DNA of 64,000 bases, taken from positions 1,033,501 to 1,097,500 of the forward strand of contig CAWZYM010000312.1 in NCBI GenBank assembly GCA_963966185.1, written 5' to 3'. Positions within the stretch are counted from its first letter, which is position 1. Each line of letters starts with the position of its first letter. The position numbers and the translations under genes are program-made. Shown here piece after piece: positions 11,086 to 32,123 of the stretch. The stretch comes from Rhabditoides inermis. Lineage: Eukaryota; Nematoda; Chromadorea; Rhabditida; Rhabditidae. The notes under the pieces were generated by a model. It saw only the letters and a list, made by a program, of their open reading frames with translations, was not told where the DNA came from and searched no databases.

Positions 11086-13411
11086 CTAGTTGTCATCGTC
11101 GTCGGATCCGACGGGCTCCTCCTCGCTCTCGTCCTCGCTCTCGAAGGTGCCCTCGGGAAGCGAGTAGAGGCGGATGGTGGGTGCCTGCGGGTCCTTCATG
11201 ATGAGGTACTTGCCGGCCGGCTGCTTCATGCAGTTGTCAATGATGCAGCGCAGCACTCCCCAAGCGTTGTCCAGGTTGAGCGAGATCGACTGGGCGAACT
11301 CGTGCGGCTTCAGCTGCTGAGTTCCGAGGATCACGTGCTGAGCAGAGTTGCGCACAGACACACGCGACACGTATCCGAACTTGATCGCATCAGAGCTGGC
11401 CAGGAGAGCCTAAACAAAATCATAAGAATACAATACAATACAATAAATTGTTCACTTGCAGAGTCCACTTGGCGAGCTTGCACGAGTTGTTCTTGAGCTC
11501 AGTGGCGAGAACGGCTCCCTTCTGGGCGTCCAGCTTGCTCCTCCAGTCAACTCCTCCGGCCTGCGACGAGTCCCACTCGTTGAACGCCTTGATCGTCAAC
11601 GTCTGCACCTCACCGTTCACTCCGACCTAAAAAAAATCGAGATGTATTACCATGTTCATTGCGCACTCAGTTAGAACTCACCATGACTCCATCGTGCTCG
11701 GTCCTGCAGATAACCTCGATCGGCTTGCCCTCGCGGTTCATGCCAAGGCTGATCTTGCGATACCTTAAAAAATAATTATGATAATGCTTAACGAGTAACA
11801 ACCCTTGTTCCAACAAATGCGAAGAAACTAAAAGGAGATGTGTTCCATCAAAAGCAATATGCACTTGAGTTTTCAAGAACATCCAACCTCTCATTCTTTC
11901 CATCTTCCTTTTCACTCACTTGTAGGCGCATCCCGCATCGGCTCCCTCCTCCTCGAAAGGAGCGTGAGCCTTGGCAAACTTGTGCGTCTCTCCATCGCGC
12001 TTCAGCACCTGGCGGCGGAAGTTCTGGTTGATGTACAGAGCCTCAGTAGCCAGATCCTAAATTTTAAAATGAGTATGATAGGGAATGAGAGTGACCAATA
12101 TGCATACCTTGGCGTTGTTGATGCCGACGGGCTCGTTGCTGGGAGGGTCGTGGCTCGTCTCCGACACCTGGAGGGCGTCGACGGGGTTCGAGATGCCTCC
12201 AGTGTCACGCTTGTCGAGGAAGAGCTTGTCTCCCACGCGGTGCGCCACAATATCCCACGAGTACACAGAGCGAGGAGCACTCATCAAAGTAGCCAGGATC
12301 ATATCAGTCGCGTACACATTTCCGATGCCCTGCAATAACGAAGCGATAAACGAATGACAGATGAAGTCGGTGAAGCAACTCTCAGCGGTCCGACAAGCAA
12401 TAAAAAAAAGACGACGGAATTACTCGAAAACAGCCTCTATATAAGGTTTTCACTTATTACGGGGGACGGGGCCTAGATCACATTTCAAAAATCTATTTCC
12501 ATGCGTTGCCGTTGATCATCAAAACACACCTGCTGAGCGAGCTTCTCGATAACGGGATCCTCAGTAGTGGTGACGTTGTAGAACGCCCCTCCACAGCGCT
12601 GCAGCGGAATCGGATTCTTGACAGACACGCGCTCCACAACCTGAAACAAATAATACAATCACAATACACCAATACAGAAAGATTTTTTAAAGTAACTCAC
12701 CTTGTCGTAGAAGTGAAGGGTTCCGTACTGGTGTCCGGGGAGATCGACGGGGGTTCCGACGTTGGGGAGGGTGAGCTTTCCGAGACGAGGGAAGTCCATC
12801 TCCTCGAGCACGGTCCACTCGGGACGAACCTGCACCGACGGCAGACGGTCCTTCGGGCGGTCGCCTCCGTACCTGCCCTGGTTGCGGGGCAGCTGGCGGG
12901 CGCCGCCTCCGCGACGCTGCCACTGCTTAAACGCGCGCTGCTGCTCCTTGGCGATCGAGCGCTTCATCTTCTGGTTCTGGCCGTACTGGGCCTGCTCCTT
13001 CCTCTCCTGCTCCTTCTGCAGAAGCTTGCGGAACTGCAGCTGGCGAGTCTTGAAGTTGCGCTGGGTGGAGCGCTGGACGGGGCGAGACGAGTCGACGAGC
13101 TGGAAGTTGTTCTCGTCCATCTCGTGCACGTAATCGAACTGGCTTCCAGCGTTGGCAGCCGATCCGTACATGCGCTCGTTGTAGCTGAAAAAATACATAG
13201 TAAAAGTGAGCAGATTGTTCATCACTCACCGCTCTCCTCCGCGGCGGTAGTAGCGGTCGACTCCAATCCAGTCGGCGACGCGTCCGATGCGGTCAGTCTT
13301 GTTGAACTGCTGGAAGGGCATGAGCGACTCGTCGGCGAACGACGCAGCCAGCGGGCCCCATCCCGCCTTGTTCTCCGATACGCAATCCAGATCTAAGACG
13401 GGCAACGCCAT
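11086..13411 (-). CDS. eif-3.D: Eukaryotic translation initiation factor 3 subunit D
   Basis: Eight exons with canonical splice sites: 13411-13230, 13184-12701, 12640-12530, 12329-12108, 12056-11920, 11763-11682, 11626-11456 and 11409-11086. They total 1713 bases, exactly 571 codons, giving 570 residues, the length usual for nematode eIF3d. The N terminus starts [20 protein letters not shown]; the middle contains the conserved block [18 protein letters not shown] and a basic Arg/Gln/Lys-rich stretch; the C terminus is acidic ([16 protein letters not shown]). eIF3d is the cap-binding subunit of eIF3 in the cytoplasm and supports recruitment of selected mRNAs. The gene looks intact, with short introns and regular GC-rich third positions as expected for a highly expressed housekeeping gene. 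Confidence 0.97.
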
Positions 13412-13886
13412 CCTACCAAATGATAATCTGATTAACATCAACATCATATTTATCAAACAAATGAGGTGAAAATATAATAAATAATCAAGAAAGATAAGAT
13501 CACGGAGATCACGGTCAAAGCCAACCGATGAAGTGAACGCAACACGCAACGTGACAAAAATGGTATAATATCTTTATTATATAATTCTCCGACTATCATA
13601 GTCAAACACATACACGACTACTTACACATGACCACCACAAAACACCAGTATCTAAGATGAGAGAATTTTCATGTACATGGTACACAAAGTTTCATGTACA
13701 TGGTACATAGAACTGGAAAGACTAATCACAAAGACAAGATACAGATGATTAGTATAAATATAAATCTCTCGAGTATTTACAACCTTACATAACAATAACA
13801 CAGACGAAACGACTCGACACTCGATTCGATACATATGAATTTGATTTTACACTAAGTCTATATCTACACTATCCTATAATACCTCT
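13412..13886. other. Intergenic region between choline dehydrogenase and eIF3d
   Basis: 475 AT-rich bases between two minus-strand genes, so it holds the 3' UTR of choline dehydrogenase and the promoter of eIF3d. It contains a small direct repeat of TTTCATGTACATGGTACA (13667-13708). No gene seen. Confidence 0.6.
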
Positions 13887-16228
13887 TCAGTGCATCTGCG
13901 CCTCCGTCTCAGCCCACAGTTCCTCCCTGTGCTGCTTGGCCGGCCTCCAGACGCGAGCGCGCGAAGCAGGCAGCATCTCCTTGCCCTGGATCAGGTCACT
14001 CGCCCTCTCCGCCATCATGATCGTCGGCGCATTCAAATTGCCGCTCACGATGCTCGGCATCACACTCGCATCCACCACGCGCAGACCCTCGATACCGTGC
14101 ACCTGCAATGTCCAATACACTTGAAACATTAAACTGTAAATCTTACCTCCATCGTGTTGGGGTTGATAACGGCCTTAGGATCGTTGCTCGCTCCCATCTT
14201 CACAGTGCACGACGGGTGATAGGCCGATGCGGCCTTCTCACGCACGAAACGGTCAATCTCCGCGTCGGTTTCACATTCCGCACCAGGCGCAAGCTCCTTT
14301 CCTCTGTACTCATCGAACGCCTTCGATGCGAATAGCTCCCTAGCTAGTCGGATGCTGGCCCTAAACTCCTTCCAGTCGTCGTCGTGGCTCATGTAGTTGG
14401 GGTTGATAGTAGGATGCCTCCTCGGATCCTTCGACTGGAGACGAACGTATCCCCTCGACTTGCTGCGCATAGGACCGACATGCACTTGGTAGGCGTGACA
14501 GCTTCCGTTCGCCCTGCCGTCGTCGTGAACCGAAGAAGGGAGGAAATGGAGCTGAATGTCCGGGTGTTCCACCTCGGGTCGGGAACGAGCAAATCCACCG
14601 CTCTCCAAGTGACTGCTCGATCCAAGACCCTTCTTCGCAGCCAACCATTGCACACCGGTCTTGATCATGTTGTGGGGGAAGCGCCACGAACTCTGGAAAG
14701 AAACATCTAATTGAAATTGAAAGCACAATAATGAGTGAATACCTGGTTGTAGAGAGTAACAGGCTTTGTGCACTGTTGCTGCACATAGATCTCGAGATGA
14801 TCCTGCAGATTCTGACCCACGCCTGGCATGTCTTGCACTACGGGGATCTCCAGACTGCGCAGATGTTCTCCAGGTCCAATTCCACTCAACAACAGCAGCT
14901 GAGGAGTATTGATCGCACCACCACACAGGATCACATCAGACTCGCAGTAGATCTGAAATATAACATAATTCAGAAATATAAATAGTTATAAAAATGGTTT
15001 TTTTTGTTCTACAAAATCAACGAACCTTCTCGCGGCTATACGAATCGATAGAATCGGTTCCATAGAAGTTGAGCTTGCGAATGAACTCGATACCGACGGC
15101 ACGGTTGTTCTGGATGATAACCTTTGTGCACGTGAGCCCCGAAGAGGTGTACAGGTTCGGACGCTTCAGCGACGGCCATAAATAGGCCTTGCTCGAACTC
15201 CAGCGCTCACCACCTAAAACGAAAAAGAAAAAATCACAACATCAAGAATTCATCAAATAAAAAAAAACATTGAAAATCAAGCTTCAAAATTACATTCGAA
15301 GGGAATTTAGAAGTAAATGTGGAACACATAAAGCGAACACAATCACAACGAAATATTACCGGTTTACAGACGAATGAGCTATAAATTAAAAGCCAAAATT
15401 ACAGAAATGTGAATCAAGAGTCACATCAGGACTTACCCTTGATAGTCATGTCCATAGTGGAGATTCCTTCCTGCTTGTAGCCATTCATATCGCTCGTCTT
15501 TCCGATCGGGTGCTCGTCGCCGACGCGAAGGAACGCCTGGTGCAGAGGGTTCTCACAAGCTCCACGAGTCACATGAAGCGGTCCATCATGACCCCTACAA
15601 TAAAGAACATAAATGTGTTGCAAGCGTACACACTACACACCTGTAATCGTCATCGGCTCCTTCCGCGTTGGAATACGATTCGGCACGGCGGAAATATGGC
15701 AGGCAATTCGCGTAATTCCAACCATCAGCTCCCTCCACTGCCCATCGATCGTAATCAAGAGGATGTCCCCTCACGTAGCACATAGCATTCAGAGTTGAGC
15801 TTCCTCCCCAAACACGACCACGAGGCCAGTACACAACACGATCCTAGAAAATAATACATTTACAATAATACAATAAAATATTTACATACCTTGAGGTTCT
15901 TCTGAGCGGTGGTGTGGTAGAACCAGTTGTACTCATCGTGGCAGAGGTTGTACATGAGCGCGGCGGGCATGTGGATGCGCCAGTCCCACCAGTGATCCTG
16001 CGGCCCGGCCTCGACGAGGAGCACCCGATTGGCGGGGTCGTCGCTCAGCCGCTTCGCAATCACACATCCCGCCGAGCCAGCGCCCACGACAATGTGAGTA
16101 GGTTTGTGCTCTCCGAGGTCGGGCTTGATGAAGCCCTGCGAGTAGCTCGAACTCCAACTCGCACGACGGAGAGAAGCTCTCCAGCCAACCGCCGCCGAGA
16201 CGCCACCGCGGACGACGCCGCTGAGCAT
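13887..16228 (-). CDS. chdh: Choline dehydrogenase, mitochondrial (GMC oxidoreductase)
   Basis: Seven exons: 16228-15890, 15843-15641, 15594-15437, 15213-15026, 14952-14743, 14692-14147 and 14102-13887, totalling 1860 bases (619 residues plus stop), close to the usual 590-600. The first 30 or so residues are basic and Ser-rich without acids, a likely mitochondrial targeting peptide. Residues about 46-55 carry the FAD-binding Rossmann motif [10 protein letters not shown] followed by LLVEAGP; GMC signatures include [14 protein letters not shown] and [16 protein letters not shown]; the catalytic His is in [11 protein letters not shown], and the C-terminal [17 protein letters not shown] matches the choline dehydrogenase branch. 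The enzyme oxidises choline to betaine aldehyde in the first step of glycine betaine synthesis. Intact. Confidence 0.95.
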
Positions 16229-17076
16229 CTAGAAAAAAACACAATGAAAAACTTATACATACTAAACAGAAAACAACATAAAACTAATGAAACGCCGTTT
16301 TCGGAAATACACGAAATACGAAGATTAGAGCGAAGAACGTGCAAGGTGAACAATGAAAAATAGACAATGATGAATCCCGTATCACATTGAACAATTAAAC
16401 TCACAATCAACATAACAATAAAACCAGTAATTAGAGAAACATTCAATAAAAGGTTTTTTTTTGAAAATGACGAAATTTTGGTACTTTTCAACAAGACGAA
16501 TTCATTTCGTTGTGGGACCGACTTAATGCATTTTTGTCATTTTAGTTTAGTTTTATTTAATTTTAGAAATAAAATAAATCTTATAAATTTGCTGAATTAA
16601 ATTTTGAATAAAATATTCAGACTAGTATGGTATAAATGTTGGTATCTATTTGTGTACTATAAGCGGTTTACGATTTCGCCATGGGTGGTCTTATACTTTT
16701 TTGTCTATAAAAAGATCATAGATGTAGATCATAGATAAGTAAACTACCTACTTAAATCAGGAAAAAACGGCATGACCAATGTTCGACTTTTTCAATAAGG
16801 TCTCGCAAGAATGCGTAAGCAGACGAGAAACCGGCGAAGAATTCCAAGAACGTCTGACCGCAGCGCTTTCACAAACAAAAAATATAAAATACGTTTTTTA
16901 ATTGTCTGTAAAAAAAAACTATAACAGCGAAGGAATGAGCAATGTTTTGCGCAAAAAGCGATAAACAACTGTTTGCTTCACTGTTTTCAGTAGTTCCACA
17001 CTCTAATTCCGTAATGGGCAAATTGTTCTCATGTCTTGCTCTATCGTGGAGAGAACCATGAAATAGAAGTTTCGCT

Positions 17077-17078
<2 letters not shown>

Positions 17079-17116
<38 letters not shown>

Positions 17117-17154
17117 CTCTTTCTCTCTCTCTCTCTCTTTTTCTCTCTCTCCCC

Positions 17155-17200
<46 letters not shown>

Positions 17201-17224
17201 CTCTCTCTCACTCTCTCTCTCTCC
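17079..17224. repeat. CT microsatellite
   Basis: Long, slightly impure (CT)n run with a few TTT and CCC interruptions. Confidence 0.95.
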
Positions 17225-17441
17225 TTCCTCACGCGATGTTCTTTAGCCCAGGACCAGGTGTGAAGGCCAGAAAAAGAAGGAAGTGTTGTAGGTGGTGTGT
17301 TCATGTGTGATGTGGCATGTGGTTTGATTGATATGTCGCTCACGCTCGCTCTCAATCTCTCCCGCTCTCACTTTGCCTCCTGGATCGCCAAGTAACCAAA
17401 ACCAATACACCCTTCTGAACTATCCAGGAAAGATAAACTAC

Positions 17442-17754
17442 TAAAGGGAGTGTACACTCTGAATTCCAAAGTTGAGTTAGCACCGGGATGTGAAAATATG
17501 TTGAAAACGACTCAGTTTTGTCAATACAACTAATTGCTGAAAACGTCTGCAAGTTGGTGAAAGTTAAGCGCAAAATGTATCAAAATGCAGAAATTGGTGC
17601 CAATTGGTGCCAATTTTTAATGTTCAACAGAATTTTTCACCGACTTATAGGTATCTCCGACACATAGTTGCATTGACAAAGTACATCATTTTCAACATAT
17701 TTTTACATCCCGGTGCTAACTCAACTTCGAAATTCAGAGTGTACACTCCCTTTA
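17442..17754. mobile_element. MITE with about 85-base terminal inverted repeats
   Basis: TAAAGGGAGTGTACACTCTG at the left is mirrored by CAGAGTGTACACTCCCTTTA at the right, and the inverted match continues through GTTGAGTTAGCACCGGGATG with only scattered mismatches. 313 bases, no ORF, so a non-autonomous DNA element. A related fragment (CTCAACTTCGAAAT) may be present near 50884. Confidence 0.85.
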
Positions 17755-18079
17755 AACACACTCTCAGACAGACTTAAACTTCATGATAAACTCTTTATCG
17801 AGATCAAAGTACATTCAGCAAAGACAAAACGAGATCACGAACACAAATAGCTAAATCTTCACGAAAACTCATCCAAATATCAACTAGGCCGCACCAAGAA
17901 ATATAGCTCTACACATATCTTCCTGACAAGATAAATGTTCTATACAACTTTTACACAAAAGTACTATCACTGCACTGGTTCACTGGTAGCGTAGGTCCAG
18001 ATCACGAATATAACATGATCACTACTATCACTACTCATGCGCACCTACCAACTATAGCAAAGTCCATACACTACACATC

Positions 18080-26958
<8,879 letters not shown>

Positions 26959-27511
26959 CTGCAATGGCGGAATGATCTTCTAGCTAGATTGAAACCATCA
27001 TAGGAGGTGGAAAATCAGTTATATGTTATATCTACAATTGAAAATCAATCTGACATTTGATAACAACTGACAATGTGAATCAACAAGCTGTACAACAAAC
27101 AAACACGTGTAATAAGGAATAAGGTGTCCATCAAGCCGCCAGGTGTGTGTGTGGGGGAGGGGTCATTGCCCACCTGGGGGGTGGTCTCTCTCTCATGCGG
27201 AGCTGCCATGGCAACCGCTTCCATTTATGAGAGAGAGGCTATAGATGCCAATCCGGAAAGAGTAGAGGATTGGGATGAGCTAATAGCTTATAATCAATGA
27301 CCCCCCCCCCTTTCCTCCATCTCTTCTTCATCTGCATCTTTATCCTCTCTCTAATTCGCTCCTATTTCTCTCTTCTCGCTTCCACGATTGCCCTTTTCTA
27401 CACGCTCTGAAAACAACATTCATTTCGCAATTTTTGCACTATCCTGCGAGTATGTAAACTCTGGAAGTTATTCTTATATCATTTCATCTTCCTATTGACT
27501 GATTGTGAATA
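26959..27511. other. Region between Ly6-like gene start and second F-box copy
   Basis: Divergent promoters for the minus-strand Ly6-like gene and the plus-strand F-box copy would both lie here. Contains a C run (27301-27310). No exon seen. Confidence 0.5.
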
Positions 27512-27978
27512 ATGCCTGCAAAAGACATCAGCTCCACGAAATCTCGCGTAAAAGAAGAAGTGAGTTAGCAAATGTGTGATTTTCCGGATCACTTTCACAG
27601 AAATTCGCCTACCTTCGCTTCTTCCAAACGAGATTCTCTCAAAGATAATCTCGAAGCTGTCGACTGTTGACATATACCGTCTGTGTGCTGCGCATCCAGA
27701 AAACATGCAAGTATTTGCTTCACAAATAATCTATAGTGAACGACTTCAGCAATGTCTGCAATCGTTTCGACAAGCAATTACGACCATTGATAGCTGTGTA
27801 CAACATTGAAAATGTGAGTGTATATATGAGTTATATATGAGAAATGTTTTTCCAGGCACCTTTTGTGCTGTGCAACCGAGAGTTTACAGTGAAAGATGGA
27901 CAACCTGCGCCCAGACCGAAAAGCAGCTTTGGTGCTGTGAAGGAAGGAGACTTTTACAAGTGAGACAGTGAGACGAGA

Positions 27979-27999
27979 GAGAGAGAGGGGGGGGGGAGC
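27979..27999. repeat. GA/G tract in second F-box copy
   Basis: Short (GA)n followed by ten G, inside an intron. Confidence 0.8.
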
Positions 28000-28498
28000 A
28001 AGAGAGCGAGAATGAGAGGGAGGGGAGAGTATTCTGCGTTTCAGAGATTCCAAGGTGCTAATATATAACTTTCATTTTCATGTTTTGGATCAATTTTTTT
28101 AGACGGGTTGCGAGCCGAAAACTGCGCACAATTTCGCCAAGATTTTCTCGTACGTCTTCAAGTCTGAGAAGATCTTCGAAAAGGTGATCGTCAAGTCTGA
28201 CAACAGGTGAGTGTTCTCTTTCTCTCCTTCCATTTATCAGAAGATTCAAGTTATAAAATCGTCGATATAGTCAATTAGGGGACAGCCTATATATGTAAAA
28301 GGAAATGTAATCTAATCTGGTGAGATGTAATTGTAAGTGGTAGGGTACGATAAAGTGAACGGTGTTTTTTTCAGTCTGTACGGCGGCGTGTTCTGTGATA
28401 AGATGGAAGTGAGAAGGGGAAGAGGAGTGAGGGACGTGGTGCGCAACGAACAGCTCGACTCGTGGAGGGGGTTCTTCACCGCACTCAGCTCGATGAGC

Positions 28499-28632
28499 CA
28501 ATCCTCCCTCTCTCCCTCTCTCCCTCTCTCCCTCTCTCCCTTTCTCCATCTCTCCCTCTCTCCCTCCCTCTCTCCCTCTCTCCCTCCCTCTCTTCCTCTC
28601 TTTCTCCCTCTGTCCCTCTCCTCACCCCATTG
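28499..28632. repeat. CCCTCT-type tract in second F-box copy
   Basis: TCCCTCTC units repeated many times directly after the mutated donor. Confidence 0.9.
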
Positions 28633-28769
28633 CCCATTCAGGCAGTTCGTTGATCGTCCCTCACTGTCTACTTGCCTGCCACATGTCGATGCTATCGACT
28701 CGACCGGGTGCCGAGCTGTACGGTACACTGCAGTGTCGGTCCGATCCTATTTGAGAACTGGCGAAATGT

Positions 28770-28921
28770 GAGTCTCCCTTTCTCTCTCTTTCTTTCTCTC
28801 TCTTTTTCTCTCTCCCTCCCTCTCTCTCCCTCTCCCTTCCTCTCTCTCCCTCTCTCTTCCTCTCTCTTACTCTCTCTCTCTTTCTCCCTCCCTCTCTCTT
28901 TCTCTCTCCCTCCCTCCCCCC

Positions 28922-28957
<36 letters not shown>

Positions 28958-28966
28958 CCCCCCCAC
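28770..28966. repeat. CT-rich tract in second F-box copy
   Basis: CTCTCT/CCCTCC/CTTTCT mixture starting after the donor of the Cys exon and running to its next acceptor. Confidence 0.9.
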
Positions 28967-29408
28967 CCTCTTCATAGCTGGAACGCCTCGGGGAGCTGCG
29001 CGGCACACTTGGCTGTCTATCGGAAGCGAATCCATTCGAGCTGTGTCCGAAACTGATGCAGTTTCACAACTACAATGCCACTCGCAACGATGAAGTGTTT
29101 GAGAACGCTGTGGAGAAGTTAGAGGTGCGTTGTCTCTCGTTCTTATTGTCTAGTCGAGAGGATATCATCCAGTACAAAAGATATAGCAAGGAAGAAGAGA
29201 ACGTTCTGCTAGTCCTTTCTTCACCTGTTCTCTCACCTATATATCGTTCTTCGTGTTCAATCGACATGTGTTCAGAAATGAGTGACTCGTTCCGACGAGA
29301 CCGTCGATCTCTTTCGAACCGCCATATCCATGTCGGGAGTGTTTTTTTTTAATACACACAAACGACGTGTTCAGCCTGCTCATCGATCGAATGCGCACCG
29401 GCAACATG

Positions 29409-29410
<2 letters not shown>

Positions 29411-29470
<60 letters not shown>
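29411..29470. repeat. CT microsatellite in second F-box copy
   Basis: Pure (CT)n immediately after the GT of the penultimate exon's donor. Confidence 0.95.
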
Positions 29471-29473
<3 letters not shown>

Positions 29474-29696
29474 CGCACTCTCCCTCCCTCATGTCATCTG
29501 ATTGAGGTGCAGGAGGCGACGTCGCCGGGCGATTCGTGGAAGGAGGTGCACGTGCGTGTGTCGAGTGTGGTGCACCAGGATGACGACTTCTGGAGGGAGC
29601 GGGTGCCACTCCGCCTCTCTCTCTCCCTCGACCAGCACCCCAGCGCGCGCTCCCTCTGTGTCGCAGCCCTCGAGTGTCACTTCCCTTAAGTAGCGG

Positions 29697-30420
29697 TCAG
29701 TCTCTTCAAAACTTCCTTCGATACTGACTTCGAAACGCCTTTTCAACACGCTGGTCGTGTGTTTTGAAGGGGCTCTTTCGAAGAGACTGATCGCGCCCTC
29801 AGTGTATGTGTACCTTTGATCCTTGTAATATTGTTTACATGCAATGAATAAATAAAGATCTCGAAAATTTGATCGGCTCATTTGTCCTGACTAATCATCT
29901 GTATAGAAGTGGACCACTTTATCAAAATGACTGAATTCACTGATGTTTCATGATGCTGTTGTTGTATCAATATTTCATAAATCTTGATGGTTTTGTTTTT
30001 GTCTCAGCAATAAAAGCAATGATTTTCATAGAATAATAACTTGATTCACTCTACTCGCTCAGATATGAGAATAGTGACATCTAATTTAGACATCAAACTA
30101 TCAAAAAGTTGACTAAAACAAGACTCCTCCTTCTTTTTGCGCGCGCGGAGTGGCAGGTATGTATGTTTCCATCATTCGAGTGACATTGTGTTATGCATTC
30201 TTGGCGAATACATAGTTTTCTACTTTCGTAGTAAATAGTGTGAATCGCGATTGCTCGTGAATCGATGATGCTATCGTCCTTCGTTTTCGAATAGTCGTAG
30301 AGCTCATAGAGGAGTAGTTCACTAAGCATGGCGAATCACGACGAAGAAAATCTCGTAAACGCTGAACGTTTCATATAGATGACGTCATCGAGGATCACGA
30401 TGACGACAACGTACTGACGG
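29697..30420. other. Intergenic region downstream of second F-box copy
   Basis: 3' end of the F-box copy and the presumed promoter of the membrane-protein gene. An ATG at 30328 opens only 16 codons; the true start of the next gene is not resolved. Confidence 0.5.
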
Positions 30421-31548
30421 ATGGAAACAACTCTACGAAATTCGCGTACGGAGACGTGGGCGCAGGTGGAAGTGCAGGTGAAAGAAACTCGAACGTGCAA
30501 TGTTGGAAAAATCAGTGGTATGCGGTTTCACTCTTACTTCACGTCACCTTTCATTTACAATTTAGGAAGTGACGTTTCCACTAACATTGAAATATTATTC
30601 CACTACAAATTACACAACGGGTTCAACTTTGATATCGCTTTTTATGGATCTGTTTGTTGTTGTTTGAATCTTTTAATGACTTGTTATTTTCAGAAATATT
30701 GTCTTGTCGACATGGAAACTGGGTTTGAACGAGTTTATAACTCTCATTATAGGTTCATTTTAGTGAAAAACTTATCGGCAATTCTGGCCACATGAGCGGG
30801 CTATCATTACCATGCTACAATACTACAAACGCACGCTTTCTCTGCCGTTGTTTAAGTGCAAAATGCCAACATGTGAGTTAAAAAATTGAAATAGTTGTTC
30901 ATAAATACTTTTAGGCATTTCAAAACATGGCGGTTCCGTTGAATTTTCATTATGTTTTGAAAACAATTCGCGAAGAGAGAACAAATCAAACAAAGGCTCA
31001 ATCATGCTTCAAAGGCACGTGGAACTATACTGCACTCGAGGATTTTTGGGAAAATCGTGGAGATCAAAACTTCAACATCACGATTTGGAGTACATACGAT
31101 TTCAAAAACGATACAACCAATACGGTGGTGTGTGCTAAAGAAACAGAGGTTTGCGCTTTTCGCACCATCTACAGTCGTCGACTGTTCGAATTCGGATGCT
31201 TCCCCAAACCTCTTCTACGCACGTTTGACACCTACAAAGACCGCATTATAATGGTGAACTCTATGCACATAATTAATAACAGTACGTTTTTGATTACAGT
31301 TTGACAACCATGGAAATCGAGCATTCGTGTACACGAATGTTCGTCGATGCATCGTAAAATCGTTTTTCTGCAATCTGATGGTACTATAACAATACTTTTC
31401 TTTTTCACATTCTTTTCAGTTGTTCGTCAACCATGTACTTCCGATAGTAACCGACGACGCTAATAAATTCTTCGCAACTCAAGACAATAAGGTAAACCCA
31501 TTCCGTAGTTTATAAAGCTTCACTCATGATTCAGGCTGACAAGGTTGT

Positions 31549-31891
31549 TGTCGTGGAACGACGAAACGACCTCATTTGAATATGCAAATATCACTCATTC
31601 GACTAACGATGCTAACCAGCGAAAGGACGCCACTCGGTGATTATCATGTCTGGCAAACGACGTAAATAGCGGCCGCGCGGGCTCGTCTGGGCATTCTCTC
31701 GCCACCGCCTTCTCTGGGCCCCTACTCCCCTCGGAATCCCCCTCGACCCTCGTCGCCCGTCCCTCGACCCTCTACGTCCCTCGACGTCCAGAACCAAACC
31801 CCGATTGCATGCACACTCTGATAAACCATTGTGCCTGCTTGTGTATTTGCTGTATGGCCTTGGTGGTACTTCTCTAGTCTGATTCCGCTTA
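31549..31891 (+). repeat. 5' LTR of the young element
   Basis: 343 bases, TGTCGTGG...CCGCTTA, identical to 33748-34090. Confidence 0.92.
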
Positions 31892-32123
31892 TGGTGCATC
31901 GGACCACTTCGGATTACGAACCCGTGGTCAATCAAAAGACAGAGAGACACCCCAAGCCTACAGTAAGTCAGCAGTGAAACGCACGTTGAACAATCAATCA
32001 GGGAAAGTTCAACCTGAGAGAACCTATTATCGATCGATAATCGATTGATATCTGTCCTGAGCGACCACACATCCTATTAAGAGGAATCGCATTTTTCTGG
32101 CCTCTGCGCCCTATCTATATCTA

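Larger units (their letters stand above)
16229..18079. other. Intergenic stretch with CT tract and a MITE
   Basis: Separates choline dehydrogenase from the Ly6-like gene. The left 800 bases are AT-rich without a gene. It contains a CT/CTTT tract (17079-17224) and a 313-base inverted-repeat element (17442-17754). No exon recognised. Confidence 0.6.
27512..29689 (+). pseudogene. F-box paralogue, decaying
   Basis: Exon by exon this parallels the 19462-23808 gene: F-box (LLPNEILSKIISKLSTVDIY), then KTAHNFAKIFSYVFKSEKIF, SWRGFFTALSS, a divergent Cys exon, LERLGELRGTLGCL, and a final exon ending AALECHFP. Several lesions are visible. The donor after SWRGFFTALSS is AT instead of GT (28493-28494). 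The exon equivalent to KWRDGKLTDV begins AAA TGA, a stop replacing the Trp codon (29279-29281). Frames do not match on both sides of the exon after the F-box. The first exon (MPAKDISSTKS) does not join the F-box frame with canonical sites. A polyadenylation-like AATAAATAAA follows near 29845. Some exons could still be used if unusual splice sites are chosen. Confidence 0.75.

Noticed and set aside
12506..13396. 296-residue plus-strand frame in the eIF3d region
   Set aside because: Antisense shadow of GC-rich eIF3d exons; the minus-strand exons give a complete conserved protein.
13890..14710. Plus-strand frames opposite choline dehydrogenase
   Set aside because: Shadows of conserved coding exons on the minus strand.
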